A DNA stretch of 64,000 nucleotides from positions 45,548,699-45,612,698 of the forward strand of contig NC_074718.1 in NCBI RefSeq assembly GCF_947242115.1, read 5' to 3'. The translations under genes and the position numbers were made by a program. Positions within the stretch are counted from its first letter, which is position 1. Every line of letters begins with the position of its first letter. Below the pieces are notes generated by a model. It was given only the letters and a program-made list of their open reading frames with translations. It ran no database searches and was not told the DNA's origin. This document shows, one piece after another, positions 1 to 12,200 of this stretch. This stretch comes from Biomphalaria glabrata (Eukaryota; Mollusca; Gastropoda; Planorbidae).

Positions 1-640
1 TGCACACCTTCATCAAGTTCCCTAGTCAACAACACACACACCTTGATCAAGTTCCATAGTCAACAACACACACACCTTGATCAAGTTCCATAGTCAACAA
101 CACACACACCTTGATCAAGTTCCATAGTCAACAACACACACCTTGATCAAGTTCCATAGTCAACAACACACACACCTTGATCAAGTTCCCTAGTCAACAA
201 CACACAGCTTGATCAAGTTCCCTAGTCAAGAACACACACACAGCTTGATCAAGTTCCCTAGTCAACAACACACACAGCTTGATCAAGTTCCCTAGTCAAC
301 AACAACACACAGCTTGATCAAGTTCCCTAGTCAACATCATGCACACCTTCAAGTTCCCTAGTCAACAACACACACACAGCTTGATCAAGTTCCCTAGTCA
401 ACAACACACACACCTTGATCAAGTTCCCTAATCAACAACACACACAGCTTGATCAAGTTCCCTAGTCAACAACACACACAGCTTGATCAAGTTCCCTAGT
501 CAACAACACACACAGCTTGATCAAGTTCCCTAGTCAACAACACACACCTTGATCAAGTTCCCTAGTCAACAACACACACACCTTGATCAAGTTCCCTAGT
601 CAACAACACACACCTTGATCAAGTTCCCTAGTCAACAAGT
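1..640. repeat. 32-33 bp minisatellite, left end outside window
   Basis: About 19-20 imperfect head-to-tail copies of a 30-33 bp unit made of a CA-rich part (caacaacacacacac), the palindrome CTTGATCAAG and then TTCCCTAGT. Units differ mainly in the number of CA steps and in CCTTG versus GCTTG. The array runs off the left edge and stops at 640, where a LINE fragment begins. It lies on the 3' side of the ATP10 gene. No coding role is seen. Confidence 0.95.
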
Positions 641-910
641 ATGCGATGACAGGGTAAGGAACAAACAAGTTTTGTACCAATTGGTTCTAGTTTCTAGGCA
701 CATCCCTTGTTCCATATGCTAGGACAAATTTGTACAAATACTCCTTCTTCCCTAGTGCTGTTAGAGCATGGAATGGGTTGCCTGAGCTAGCCAGGAAAAC
801 CAGTGACTTGGCAGAATGTAAGTCATTGGTTAATATGCATGACTGAATGCATGACGCGTAGGACATAATCATCTTCTTTTTTGAAGTAATGTCTGTATTA
901 TATAAGTTTT
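636..910 (+). mobile_element. LINE 3'-end fragment (CR1/L2/Jockey-like, family L-A)
   Basis: Reading plus-strand frames gives the C-terminal end of a LINE reverse-transcriptase ORF, including FFPSAVRAWNGLPELARK and ending near SLVNMHD and a stop. The AVRAWNGLPE signature is typical of the end of CR1/L2/Jockey-type ORF2. At least one frameshift and one stop lie within it, so it is dead. The 3' end carries the ACGCGTAGGAC...TTTTGAAGTAA segment and then a TTATATAAG tail, which recurs in many 5'-truncated copies in this window. Confidence 0.75.
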
Positions 911-1977
911 AATGGACACAAGACACCCACTTCACAATGACTTTACATAGCAGGTGGCATCGTCTTCATAGATTATTGTTGAAAAAGCTCACTAAAATAT
1001 GATGTTTTTTTTATTTGCTTTTTATAAGACTGTCCAAGCAGCTCAGAAAAACTGTGAGAGTCCATGTCTCAAAAGTCACTGGAGCAAAGTGTAGTCACTA
1101 TTTAAGGATGTGAATTAAGAGGTAATGCTGCTGCATGAAATTAAACTGCTACTACAGCAGTAAATGTTAACAAGTCTAAAGTTACTGATGTTTTGATAGG
1201 AAGGAAACAAGTTACCTAAACTTTAGCGGTTGACCTACTTTAAAAAAAAAAAACAACTTAATTGCCAGATATGAAATAATTTGTTGAAAATATTTATTGT
1301 ATCAATCAAGCTATTTGTTTTAACTATTTTAACTTGACAAAAGTCATCAAGAGGTTCAAACGCTGGACATGCAACATTTCATGAAAGTCTTAGGAACAAT
1401 TCTATGACATTTCATTTCCCAGACAGTTGCTGAAACATTTCATTTTAGTGTCAAAAATTTCACTGTCAAATTTTTTTACAACTTTAGATTGAGCCAAAAA
1501 GAGAAATGGCAGAATTAACATTTGACCAACTTTGATCAATAATAAACAAACATGTGACCATCTTTGATTAATACACAAACATACGACCAACTTTGATCAA
1601 TACATAAAGCCATAAGTGTAATCTAAAAATAAATTGAAAGATCATTCAAGAGATAGTAATAAGGTAATTTTATATTTTCTTCCATACATTTTGTGACAAA
1701 AAAAAGTTAAGAATGTGAGAAGTAATTAAATAATTAGCATTGCACATAGAACTGTACAGATATCACTAGAAAGTGTCATTTGATAAAAAGTGGTAAACAT
1801 TAAAAAGAATGACCTGTTGCCTCTACAGAACATCACAGACTTTGCTTAACAAATGTAAAAAGAGACATTCAAGAATCAAGTTGGTTGGTATTAAGCAAAC
1901 CTTGGAGAACGTGAGGTGGATGGTGTAGCTGCCCCTCTTCTCTTAACCCAAAGTTTCCTAGACCAACATACCATGTA

Positions 1978-2070
1978 TATAGTCATTGGTTAACATGCAT
2001 GACTAAATGCATGACGCGTAGGACGTAATCATCTTCTTTTTTGAAGTAACGTCTGTATAAATAAGATAAG
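1978..2070 (+). mobile_element. LINE L-A 3' tail fragment
   Basis: A 5'-truncated copy of the same LINE 3' end as at 636-910: AGTCATTGGTTAACATGCAT, the ACGCGTAGGACGTAATC block, then TTTTGAAGTAACGTCTGTA and an ATAAGATAAGATAAAG tail. The constant 3' end with variable 5' truncation is what target-primed reverse transcription produces. Confidence 0.75.
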
Positions 2071-2754
2071 ATAAAGATACATTAAAATAAGTTATCCAAT
2101 AAATAGTATCTCTTTGTTATTCTGTGCTAGACCAGTTTCACTGACCTGTATACAAAGCTGGAATGTGCAAAAAAAGTATAAAAGTTTTGTTTGTAAGAGA
2201 CAAATATAAAACAAGTTTGTTTGCAACAAATTTCAAGGCATTGTCAGGAAAAAACATTGAACATAAACATGACATGAACATGACATCAGCAGTCTGTGGA
2301 GTTTTCAAGAGTAATAATATAAAGCTGGACAAAACGTGATCTGAACATTGTGCTCAATGACACATGACATGTACTCCTGGGACTGACATTTAGAGATTTA
2401 CTAAAGAATAGTATGCTAAACTGAGACCAATCGTTATAGAAAGCCTGAACACTAACCTGTGAATGTCGCAACCAGTTTACAGTTTTAAACAATAGTTCGT
2501 TGCCAAGTCACAGGTAGTGACGTCAGACCTGTGATGTGGTAACAGGCTATTGATCTAAACTGCACACAGGTAGAGACATCGCCGGTCAATGTTGAGGTCT
2601 TCCAAAGCTATTGACCTTGACTAAACCATGTCAGTCATTATATTTAACATATGGAATGAAGCTTGTCTGCCAAGAGAGCTTGGTCCTCTTGACATAATGA
2701 CAAAGAAGAAGTGAATAAGACTATCGACCTATTCACTATGTAAATTACAGTTTG

Positions 2755-2760
2755 TTTATT
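2755..2760 (-). promoter_or_regulatory. Candidate poly(A) signal of ATP10
   Basis: The plus-strand tttatt reads AATAAA on the minus strand, about 240 bases past the ATP10 stop codon. The position suits a 3' UTR end, but AATAAA is common in AT-rich DNA and no transcript evidence is available. Confidence 0.35.
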
Positions 2761-2996
2761 TTTTTCCAATAAATTGTCCCACTTGACCAAAAAAAAAAAC
2801 CTCAATCTTTTACTCAATTACATACTGTTTCTTCTATTACATTCACATTACAATCGAACATGTCTTTCTGAAGTTCGCTATGGCGAAAAAGCCACAAAAA
2901 CGGGCTTATGATTCTAACGTCACATTTTGTTTGAGTTTGTTGACCTTCTCCAAACTTAGAACAGCCTTATCTCCCTTTCTTAGCCCACACTGTAAG

Positions 2997-3297
2997 CTAC
3001 ACGGCCTTGTGACTGTTTGGCTGGGGTTGTGGTTTCAGCTCAATCGTTTGTATCCAATCATTTTGAAATCCTCGGTTGATAAATCCTGGGTGGCTGTGTC
3101 GGGGGTAATGAGGCGGGTAAACAGACTGCTGGTTTGGACCAGCATAAGTCATGCAAGAGTTATCTGTAGTTTGGGAGTCGGTGTCAGTTGGGTGGCTGCT
3201 TTCCTGCTCAGTTTCCTGTTCACGCTGTTTCTCAATCTGTCTGGCCACACCTATTTCATTGGGCCAGAGAGAGATTTGAAGACTTCTGAAGACAAGT
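2997..3297 (-). CDS. ATP10: ATP10 coding exon 23 (residues 1180-1279 and stop)
   Basis: Starts [15 protein letters not shown], matching LFFRSLQGRVFPT of ATP10A right after TM10, then gives a polar, Gln/His/Pro-rich cytoplasmic tail ending NSHKAV and TAG. The acceptor CTCCACCAG keeps the phase of exon 22. The 180-codon plus-strand frame over the same bases is a shadow. Confidence 0.94.
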
Positions 3298-6200
3298 CTG
3301 GTGGAGAAAGTGCAAAGGAATCATGGGAAATGAATGTCTTAAATAACTTTAGGAACATACACTTTTATGTCTATATACGTAGGTTAGTATCTAGAACACA
3401 AATGTATTTAATTATAGTTTAGAAGACTTTAGGTATGTTAGAATCTATAACATATACAAGTAGCTTATATTTTGATAGACTTTAGAAAATAATTTAACTT
3501 TTTTTTATTCATTTCAAGTCTTTCATTTACAAAGAAATGGACAACCAAAAGCTGGTAGTACTAGAATAGAACAAAGAATGTTGTCAACAATTTTTCAAGT
3601 AGCAATTAACATTGTTAAAACTGTATAAATTAAAACATAAATTCTAATAATCCCAAATGTAACTATATAAAAAAAAAGTAAGATATGCTGCTAGTCGTTG
3701 AAAATTTCCTTCATCAGACTGAGAGCAACTCAATGATGAGCTTGACCTTTCTTATCTTATAAATTACAGACATTCTTTCAAAAGAGATCTTTAGTTAAAG
3801 AAGATCTTTAGTTAGTTTAGTAACTATGTTTAGTAGAAGCAGGAACAATATCACCTCCAACTAGAAGGATTCAATGTTATTAAAATGTATTTATTGAAAG
3901 AGGTTTCTGTTTAAAATAAGAATTAATAATCCATCATCCTCTTGTCTAGTGGGAAGCGAGGAAGTCGAGAGGCTAAGTACGCTTGAACTTGGCTTGGCTA
4001 CCTATGAAGGGGGGCTCGTGGTTTGACACCCTACTCAAGCAGAGTTGTGTTTGCTGAGCGCCTAAAGGCAGCACTGAAAACCTTCTCCCAGATTCCCCCT
4101 CCCCCAACTGGTCCATAAAAGAGATTGGTCCATAGCGCTCTGAGCAAGCTATAAGCATGAAAGTAGCGCTATATAAAACGCTATAATTTATTTATTTGTT
4201 TATTTCTACACGATTTTCTACCCAGTTTTCTAGAGCTACCTAGGTTACCTAGCAACCATTACCTTGGCAGAAGAGAGACAAAACAAGTCAAGACTACAAT
4301 CAGTGAGTGTGAAGCTGACGCTATCGTGTTCTCCATCACCCAGTAAGGGTTCGAAGGATGATCAAATGTAAAAAACACTGCGTTAGAAATTAACAGGAAA
4401 CTCCAAAATAAAAAAAAACTTAGCACCACACTGCCCCATTGTATCCATACCTGAAACAAAACAATCAAAAAACGCAAGAGTCAGGTCACAGAATGAATTA
4501 TTTCATTTAATGTAGTAGAAATAGAAAAAATGAGTTTTAAATGCATTCTAGCTATTTATTCTATATGATTCGGATGTTACTTTAGAATTGAACAAGATTA
4601 TTACATCCCAGACCAAACCTCTGACAGGACTGTGGGGGATGGTGGCGGGCAGGTTTGAACCCAGAATGATCCAGACAACATTCCAGAGAACATACCACAT
4701 GACCAGGCAGCCATCTGTAATGAATCTAAATGAACTACATATATAGATACTGATACTCACCCAAGAATTGGTTTCAATAGACATATGAAGTAGTATACAC
4801 AAGATCATGCACACATCTATTGTTGTCCCAAACTCCCAGATGTCAATACTGTTGTTTAAATAAGCCTAGAGAAAAAAAAAAGACTATGCATTAAACAGGA
4901 GGGGAGCTGTGGGGACTACAAAGATGTAAATTAAGTTAGGACCTATACCATTTTTAGTCTGCCAGATTAGTTTCTTACAATGAAAACAAACTTGGCAGGA
5001 TGATGTACAGGGAAGCTTTAGCATTATCCTATCAATGACAAACATTCTTTAATCAAAGAGAAGATGTTTACTTCCCAACTCAATGACTTATATATATATA
5101 TATATATTTTATATAGCGTTACTTTCATACTTATAGCTTGCTCAGAGCGATATGGTCCAATTTCATTAGTGGACCAGTGGGGGGAAGCAGTATCTTGGAG
5201 AACGTTTTCCGTGCTGCCTTTAGGCGCTCAGCAAACACAACTCTGCTCAAGTAGGGTGTCGAACCACGAGCCCCCTTCATAGGTAGCCAAGCCAAGTTCA
5301 AGAGTACTAAGCCTCTGGACCATGCTTCCCACTGGAATGTGTGTTTCTAATCAAAGACAGTCAAAATATCAAAGACAGTCGAAATACTTACCAAATGCGG
5401 AAAGAAATATATAATTAAACTCTGGTAGATACTGTCTAATGTCACAACCAGGAATGTCCATTGCGTGTATAACTAGATGGAATAGAAGCATAAAAAAAAT
5501 TCTATAGAACATTTTCTGATAACAAACAACAATATTTTCTAGATCTTTTATCCACAATTCTACAAGACACTAGTTCTTTTCCATGTTCTGTATAGCTCTG
5601 AGACTTAACTCTTTCTCTCCTAATAAACAATACCATTGTTGCTTTTACCCCATTCTGCAGCCTAATCAATGATTTTATATGCTTAAAAAAGTCAGTTGTT
5701 TTGTGTGTGTGTGGGGGGGGGGGTTCCTCCCAAAATGATTTTAATTGCTTATAATTTAATCTTGAATAGTTTCCTTATTCATTTTGAATGTGTTTTTATT
5801 AAAAAAACAACAATGTTTTTTAAGAGTGGGGGATAAACAAAGACTCTATTTTTCTATAATATTATCCCAAGGTGTGGAGACGTTTGATAGAAAGACAATG
5901 AATTTAAATGTTTTATATATGTTAAACATTAGGTTTGTGAAAATATGAATAACTATCATACAAAAAGTTTAAGATCAATTAGATCTAGTTCTAAAGAGAC
6001 TTGTCAACAGTTGGTATTTTTAAATTTCATTATCCAAAAAAATATTTTATGCTGGTCTCATTGTTGGCCTCCTTCAGTCATACGACTATGGTTCATCTTG
6101 CACACTTCCTCATGTGGCTGTGGAGCCCTGTTTTGGAGAGACACTCCCGTCCACATATATCGCAGGTTAAGGTGGCTTTTGCTTTGGTGGTAGAGGAGCT

Positions 6201-9200
6201 GGCCATTTTTCGCATTGTACGCTTTTCTTCCAGAGCTGAGGCCCATGTTCTTTTGCTGTCCATAGCTTTCTTGGTCACTGTCTCTCTCCATCTGGTGCGG
6301 TCCAGAGCTATGTCTTCCCAATGGTCAGTTTAATATATTTAATATAAAAAGGGCATGCATTCTCCTTTAATTCTATACTAATCTATACTAAATATAACAT
6401 TTTCTGATTACAAACAAAACGTTATTAAAGTTGAATTATAACAGGGTAATGAAATACATGTGAGCAAAATGAATAATTCCATCAAAACATGGAAAATAAT
6501 TACGAAGAGAAAGAGTTTAGTATATGAATTGTAGAACCCAACCACCATGCTGTGGCATTTTAGGTCTTAAGATGTCTTTTCCCATTGCAACTTGTCATGT
6601 GACGAAAGAGGCTAATCGTAGATACACATCTGCGGTCACAGTTTGGGCATTTATGATTACCAGACACTGCTTCCTTTTCAACCTTGCTTCTTTCTCCCAA
6701 CTGCTAGTGTTGGTTCTGAAGAGATTCATGTCACCTTTACATACATCAGAGTATCTTAGAAGTGGATCAGCTGCAAAGCTCTCATGCCTTCTATTAGACT
6801 GGAAGTCTTTCCAGTGGCATTTGTGAACATACCCAAGCCAGCCAAGGAGTCTTCTAAGATATACTGATATATGCAAGTGCGACGTGAAGCTCTTCAGAAT
6901 TGAAACCAACAATTGGGAGAAAGAAGTACAGCCATAGACATAAATAAATATAGACTGGAAAAAGGAAATAACTTCATGTAACTTGAAAACATGTATATCT
7001 ATTGTTGTTGGATTTCCGAATTCTGAAAAGTTGCATGATCTTCCGTCTTAGAGATTAAACAAAACTACACTGCTGTATAATAAAGTACACAAAATTGCAA
7101 GTCACAAATTTTCGTTTCATAAAACTCTTTTATCGGCCAGTCTATATTTATTTATGTCTACGAGTGTAGCGCAGAGTCTAAATATTAGAAGCTAATAAAA
7201 CAATATCTATTTTATATAATGTAGCACTTTCATGACCTCCAAACATGAAGAACTAATCTATTCATTGTTGATCTACTCATGAAAGGGAAGTTAGCTATTT
7301 TAATGTGTAGATACACCTCTAGTTCTAGAATTATAGAGTTCTGGATCTTCTTCACCTTCACCTATCTGTTGGACAATTGAGGCATCGCACGTGATTTGTT
7401 GAACATCTTTTTCCATTCCTCTGTCATTGATTCTAATTATTAGAATCTAAGAATACAAAAGATGATTTTATCTAACATTGCTAGTAAATTTGATTTGTAT
7501 CACTGCACCATTTTATGAAAGCAAATGTTTTCAACTAGGGTAAGATTGTTCAATGACCTAGTCCTAGTAAAGTCTTTTGCTGCTATAGAGTTGGGCATTT
7601 TAAGTTTATTTTAGGGCTCTCCGGTTGTGGGAGGGCAACTTTACATATCCTTAGATCACTGCTATTATCTCAGGAACATTCTAGACAAGTTTCATGAAGA
7701 TTGGTCAAAGGGTTTTGATTTCTCTAAAGGACATACATCCATACACCTCACATTCAACTGTATATAATAGATGACAACTGGATATGTGTATGATGTGATA
7801 GCTTTCTAATGGGAAAGAACATTTCTAAATTATATGAAAAACAACAGAATGAACTAATATTAGAAGAAGAAGTGGATAGAAAACTTACATCGCCCCGTTG
7901 ACCAGGCCTATACAAGATTGGTTCAGACAGCAACGTTTCAGCCGACAAATCCTTGTCAAATATTCCTATCGCTAGGGGTGGAGCTGCTGTGAAGATGACA
8001 TGCTGCATGGTGAGGTACAGGCTGTCAATCATTAGGGAACCACTGAAGCCACTGAAGAATTGAAACCAGAACAAAACAAAGACAGACAACTGTGGAGCAA
8101 AGCATATGACATTCAATTAGTGTAAAGAAACCAAAAACTTTAAAAAAAAAATTTAAAAAAAATTGATTCCTGTAAAAGAAAGGGGAAGATGGATAGGGAT
8201 ACATTGATAAGTGAAAATTATAAAAATTCTGTAACTTGAACCAATGTAGACAAAAGTTTTCTCCTGTACTATTACTATTTGGAAGTTTTTAAAAAAAAAA
8301 AAAGTTCTAAATCATAAAATAGCACGCCTTAGAAAACAAACATTTAATGCTAAAACATTTCTGAGAGAATCTGTGTGAGTGTCTTAAACCAAAACGTTGG
8401 CATTTTTCTTTTTTTTTTTTATACAGCTTTTTTGCAGTTTAGTTGTAAGTTCTTTTACAGTCTATATCAGTGATTCCCAAAGTGGTCTATTTGGACCCCC
8501 CAGGGATCTATGAAGACTTCCAAGGGGTCTACGAGACAAAAAAGTTTGGGAACCACTGGTCTATATCATGGTAAGGTAATATGCTGTTGTTCTCAGCTCC
8601 TCAGACAAGCTGTATTACAACTGTGTGGTTGAGCTCATTGGTGAGCTCTGAGGTGAAATACGTTGGTACATTCTAAAAGGAGATGTTGGAAGGTGTCCTA
8701 AGGTCGAGAAGTGTCTAAAATACAGAAAGTGTCTAAAATACAGAAAGTGTCTACAATACAGAAAGTGTCTACAATACAGAAAGTGTCTAAAATACAGAAA
8801 GTGTCTAAAACACAGAAAGTGTCTAAAATACAGAAAGTGTCTAAAATACAGAAAGTGTCTAAAACACAGAAAGTGTCTAAAATACAGAAAGTGTCTAAAA
8901 TACAGAAAGTGTCTAAAACACAGAAAGTGTCTAAAATACAGAAAGTGTCTAAAATACAGAAAGTGTCTAAAATACAGAAAGTGTCTGTGAGGTTTATCCA
9001 ACTTAAAGTCTTTAGATGAAACTCAGATATATCAATTTTTTCTAAAACTGCTTTAGTTTCTTCTTGTTGCTTTCTATCCCAGGAATCCTTGTTTTAGTTT
9101 TGCTATTTATCCATTTCAATTAAAATGGATGGCAATAGTTCATTAATTAATGAGACTTTTTTTTTTACAAAGTTTATGTCTGAAAGTATCAAATATATTC

Positions 9201-12200
9201 TACAACTGACCAGGCTTTTATAAAACATTATGGCAGCAAATCTGGCCAATCTCTCATGATTCCAGTGACCGTGAACTAGCAGCAGACGTTCCAGAAATTT
9301 AAATTTAGAGATAGCGAAATCTGAAGCCATTACTGCCTGCATCCCTTCCTGTCCTGAGATTCCGACTCCAATGTCAGCTGTCTGTATCATACTGACGTCA
9401 TTAGCACCATCACCTGAAGATACAAATGGTCAATAAGTTTAGTAAATACAACACCAAATACTAAGTACATAAAACACCAAATAGTACATAGAACACTAAC
9501 ACATTAAAATGCAGAGAATTTCTAAGAAAATTATACATACTCTAAGGTAATGTAAAAATGCATCTATAATTCAACTAAAAAAATATTTTTAAAACCCAAT
9601 AAATAAAACTTTTTTATTTTCTGAAAGCTAGGTCAAATACAAAATATTTTTAACAGGGAATAAGTTCACTAAACTAGCCAACTAACTAGTGCTATAAATT
9701 TTACATTAGCATGAATGAATAGATTGTGTGTAAATCCACACACAAACTTACCGTTTGACATAACTGCAAATTACAAAATAATATTAAAACAAACTTACAG
9801 TTTACTATGAAATAGCTACCTAATAGAATGTGCAATCTGCAGTCTATAAATTAACAGTGATCAGTTTATATGTGTTGTTTCTTGTTTAAAGATGAAGCAA
9901 TTAAAAAAGTAAATTCCAGTATAAATAAACAATACACATAATTATTTCTTTAAATTTATCAAAGCTACAATTTACCAATAGAAAGTGTCAACTTTTTCAG
10001 CTTGTCACGAACTAGTTTCACAAGGACGGCCTGAAGGGAACAAAATATAAACAAATTATAAAACTATTCTCAGTATATTTGCTTAGAAATAAAAGCACTA
10101 TACAATATGTGCATTCAAAAATTAGAATTTGTGTTTAGTAGAAATAAAATAAAATGAAACAATGTTTACCTTTTGTATGGGTGTGGCTCTACAGCATACA
10201 ACAGACTGACAGTTCATACAGATTTTCAAAAATCTTTTTTCAAGTTCAGGGTTAGTAGCAAAGTTCAAGGTTGGTCCATCAATAACTAGTGCATTATTGC
10301 CATGTCTAATTGATCGTAGAGAAGTGGCGGACCGTGATAGGAGAGAGATCATAGAGCGTGACAATGTCCTCTCATCGGTAGGCGGGGCAACTTCACTCCG
10401 AAGGAAAGCTAAAGCTTCATCCAACTTCTCTCGTGTTTCCTCTATTGAGTTGGCGTTGATAGTCAGAAGATGTTGGTCTCTAGAGAACAGCTGACAGGCG
10501 TAGGCAATCTGTATGGCAGTTTCCTGGCAGAGAGATTAGTCAATAAACTGAAAACAGCCCTTTCATCCAATGTCAATATCAGTCTAAAACATTGATCATT
10601 CTAAGGGTTGACAGCCTGGTTAATTCAGTTCTCACTGTCAAATTGAACCACAAGATTTAACCACATGAATGAAAGAATCTTTTTTTTTAACAGTGGATAC
10701 AAACTATTATTTTGATGACTCAATTCAATTATTTTAACCACACACTTATTAAAAATGCTGAAACTTTATCACATTGACAAATCAATAATTTTGTGATGCA
10801 TGGAAAGTAATTCAGAAAGTGAATGAACTAGCATAAGTACAGCTTTGAGCTGCACATCAAGATACATAGCATACAAAAATACAAATAGTCCAACACTACC
10901 CTCAGCCCTAGTTGATGTCAAGTCTTTTTTTTTTGTAGCATCCAGAATGCACTTTAACTAACAATAAATTTAAAAGAAATAAACTTTTCAAAGTGATTTT
11001 GATTAGTGATACCAAAGCTACATTTGCCCAGGAGGCCATACAAATTTCCAAAACACACATCACTATCTGATCCAGAACTTTTTTGCCCCTTTTTTCCTGT
11101 ATCGTGGGGAGAATTTTCTAGGAATCAAATAGCACTGCATCAGAGGCTGAGTATGACCAACGGGCCATAGTTTGGGCATCAATGATATTGATGAACACAA
11201 TTTATGCTATAGGTCGCAATCTATCCTATGACATCATTTCCATTCAAACATGCTCTCACACTGCTCTATATTCATGTAAATGTCACTTCTGCATGTTAAA
11301 TGACATGCGATCATGTATATTAAAGCAATTAAAAATGTCTTGTTTCACGTGAGTTGCTGTACTACTTTTTATCTTGTATGTCTACTACCACTAGCACAGC
11401 ACGACAAATATTAATAGTAATCAATTAAGTCTTCACGTAGCAGACATTTACTTTTTCACCTTAAAATAGAATACACCTTAAACTGGCAAATTCCACCATA
11501 AAGAAATACATATTATATTTTACAAATTATTATTATAGCTTTTAAATAGCGCAACTTTCATGCTTATAGCATGCTCAGAGCGCTTTTGGTCCAATCTCAT
11601 TTGTGGACCAGTGGGGGGGAGGGGGTATCTAGGAGTTGGTTTTCCGTGCTGCCTTTAGGCGCTCAGTAAACACAACTCTGCCCGAGTCAGGTGTCGAACC
11701 TCAAGCCCCATTCTAGGTAGCCAAGCAAAGCCAAGCGCACTTGGCCTCTCGACCACGCTTCCCACAAATATCCAATGAAATATTTTAAGTACACAACTAG
11801 TAATTTTGTTGAATCAACTACATTATACATCCATACAGTTTAAGAACATGGCGACTACTGATTCTCTAACCATGTGGTTAGCTCCCAGAAAGAGATTTCT
11901 TACCCACAATTCTCGATTAGGTCTCACTTTCAGGTGAAACACAACAAAAAGTTGTACTTCGTGATTCCCACTAATTCATGTCACAAACAATGATGTGACA
12001 ATTCACATTGCTCTTTATTCACACCACAGGGCTGTACTCTCAGACTACTGGGCTGTACTCTCAGACTACTGGGCTGTACTCTCAGACTACTGGGCTGTAC
12101 TCTCAGACTACTGGGCTGTACTCTCAGACTACTGGGCTGTACTCTCAGACTACTGGGCTGTACTCTCAGACTACTGGGCTGTACAGTATACCATGTAACG

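Larger units (their letters stand above)
911..2996. other. Gene-free 3' flank of ATP10
   Basis: No coding exon is recognisable here. The stretch is AT-rich single-copy-looking DNA apart from a short L-A LINE 3' end at 1,978-2,070. The part nearest 2,996 is probably the ATP10 3' UTR, which is read on the minus strand. Confidence 0.6.

Noticed and set aside
1-640. CRISPR-like array of ~32-bp repeats
   Set aside because: Units are directly abutting without unique spacers, and the genome is eukaryotic; it is a minisatellite.
2880-3422. 180-codon plus-strand ORF
   Set aside because: It overlaps and opposes ATP10 exon 23, which is fixed by homology and splice phase, so this is a shadow.
8711-9019. 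Long open frames on both strands (SKIQKV repeats and RHFLYF repeats)
   Set aside because: They arise because an 18-bp minisatellite has no stop in several frames. There is no start context or family similarity, and it lies inside ATP10 intron 18.
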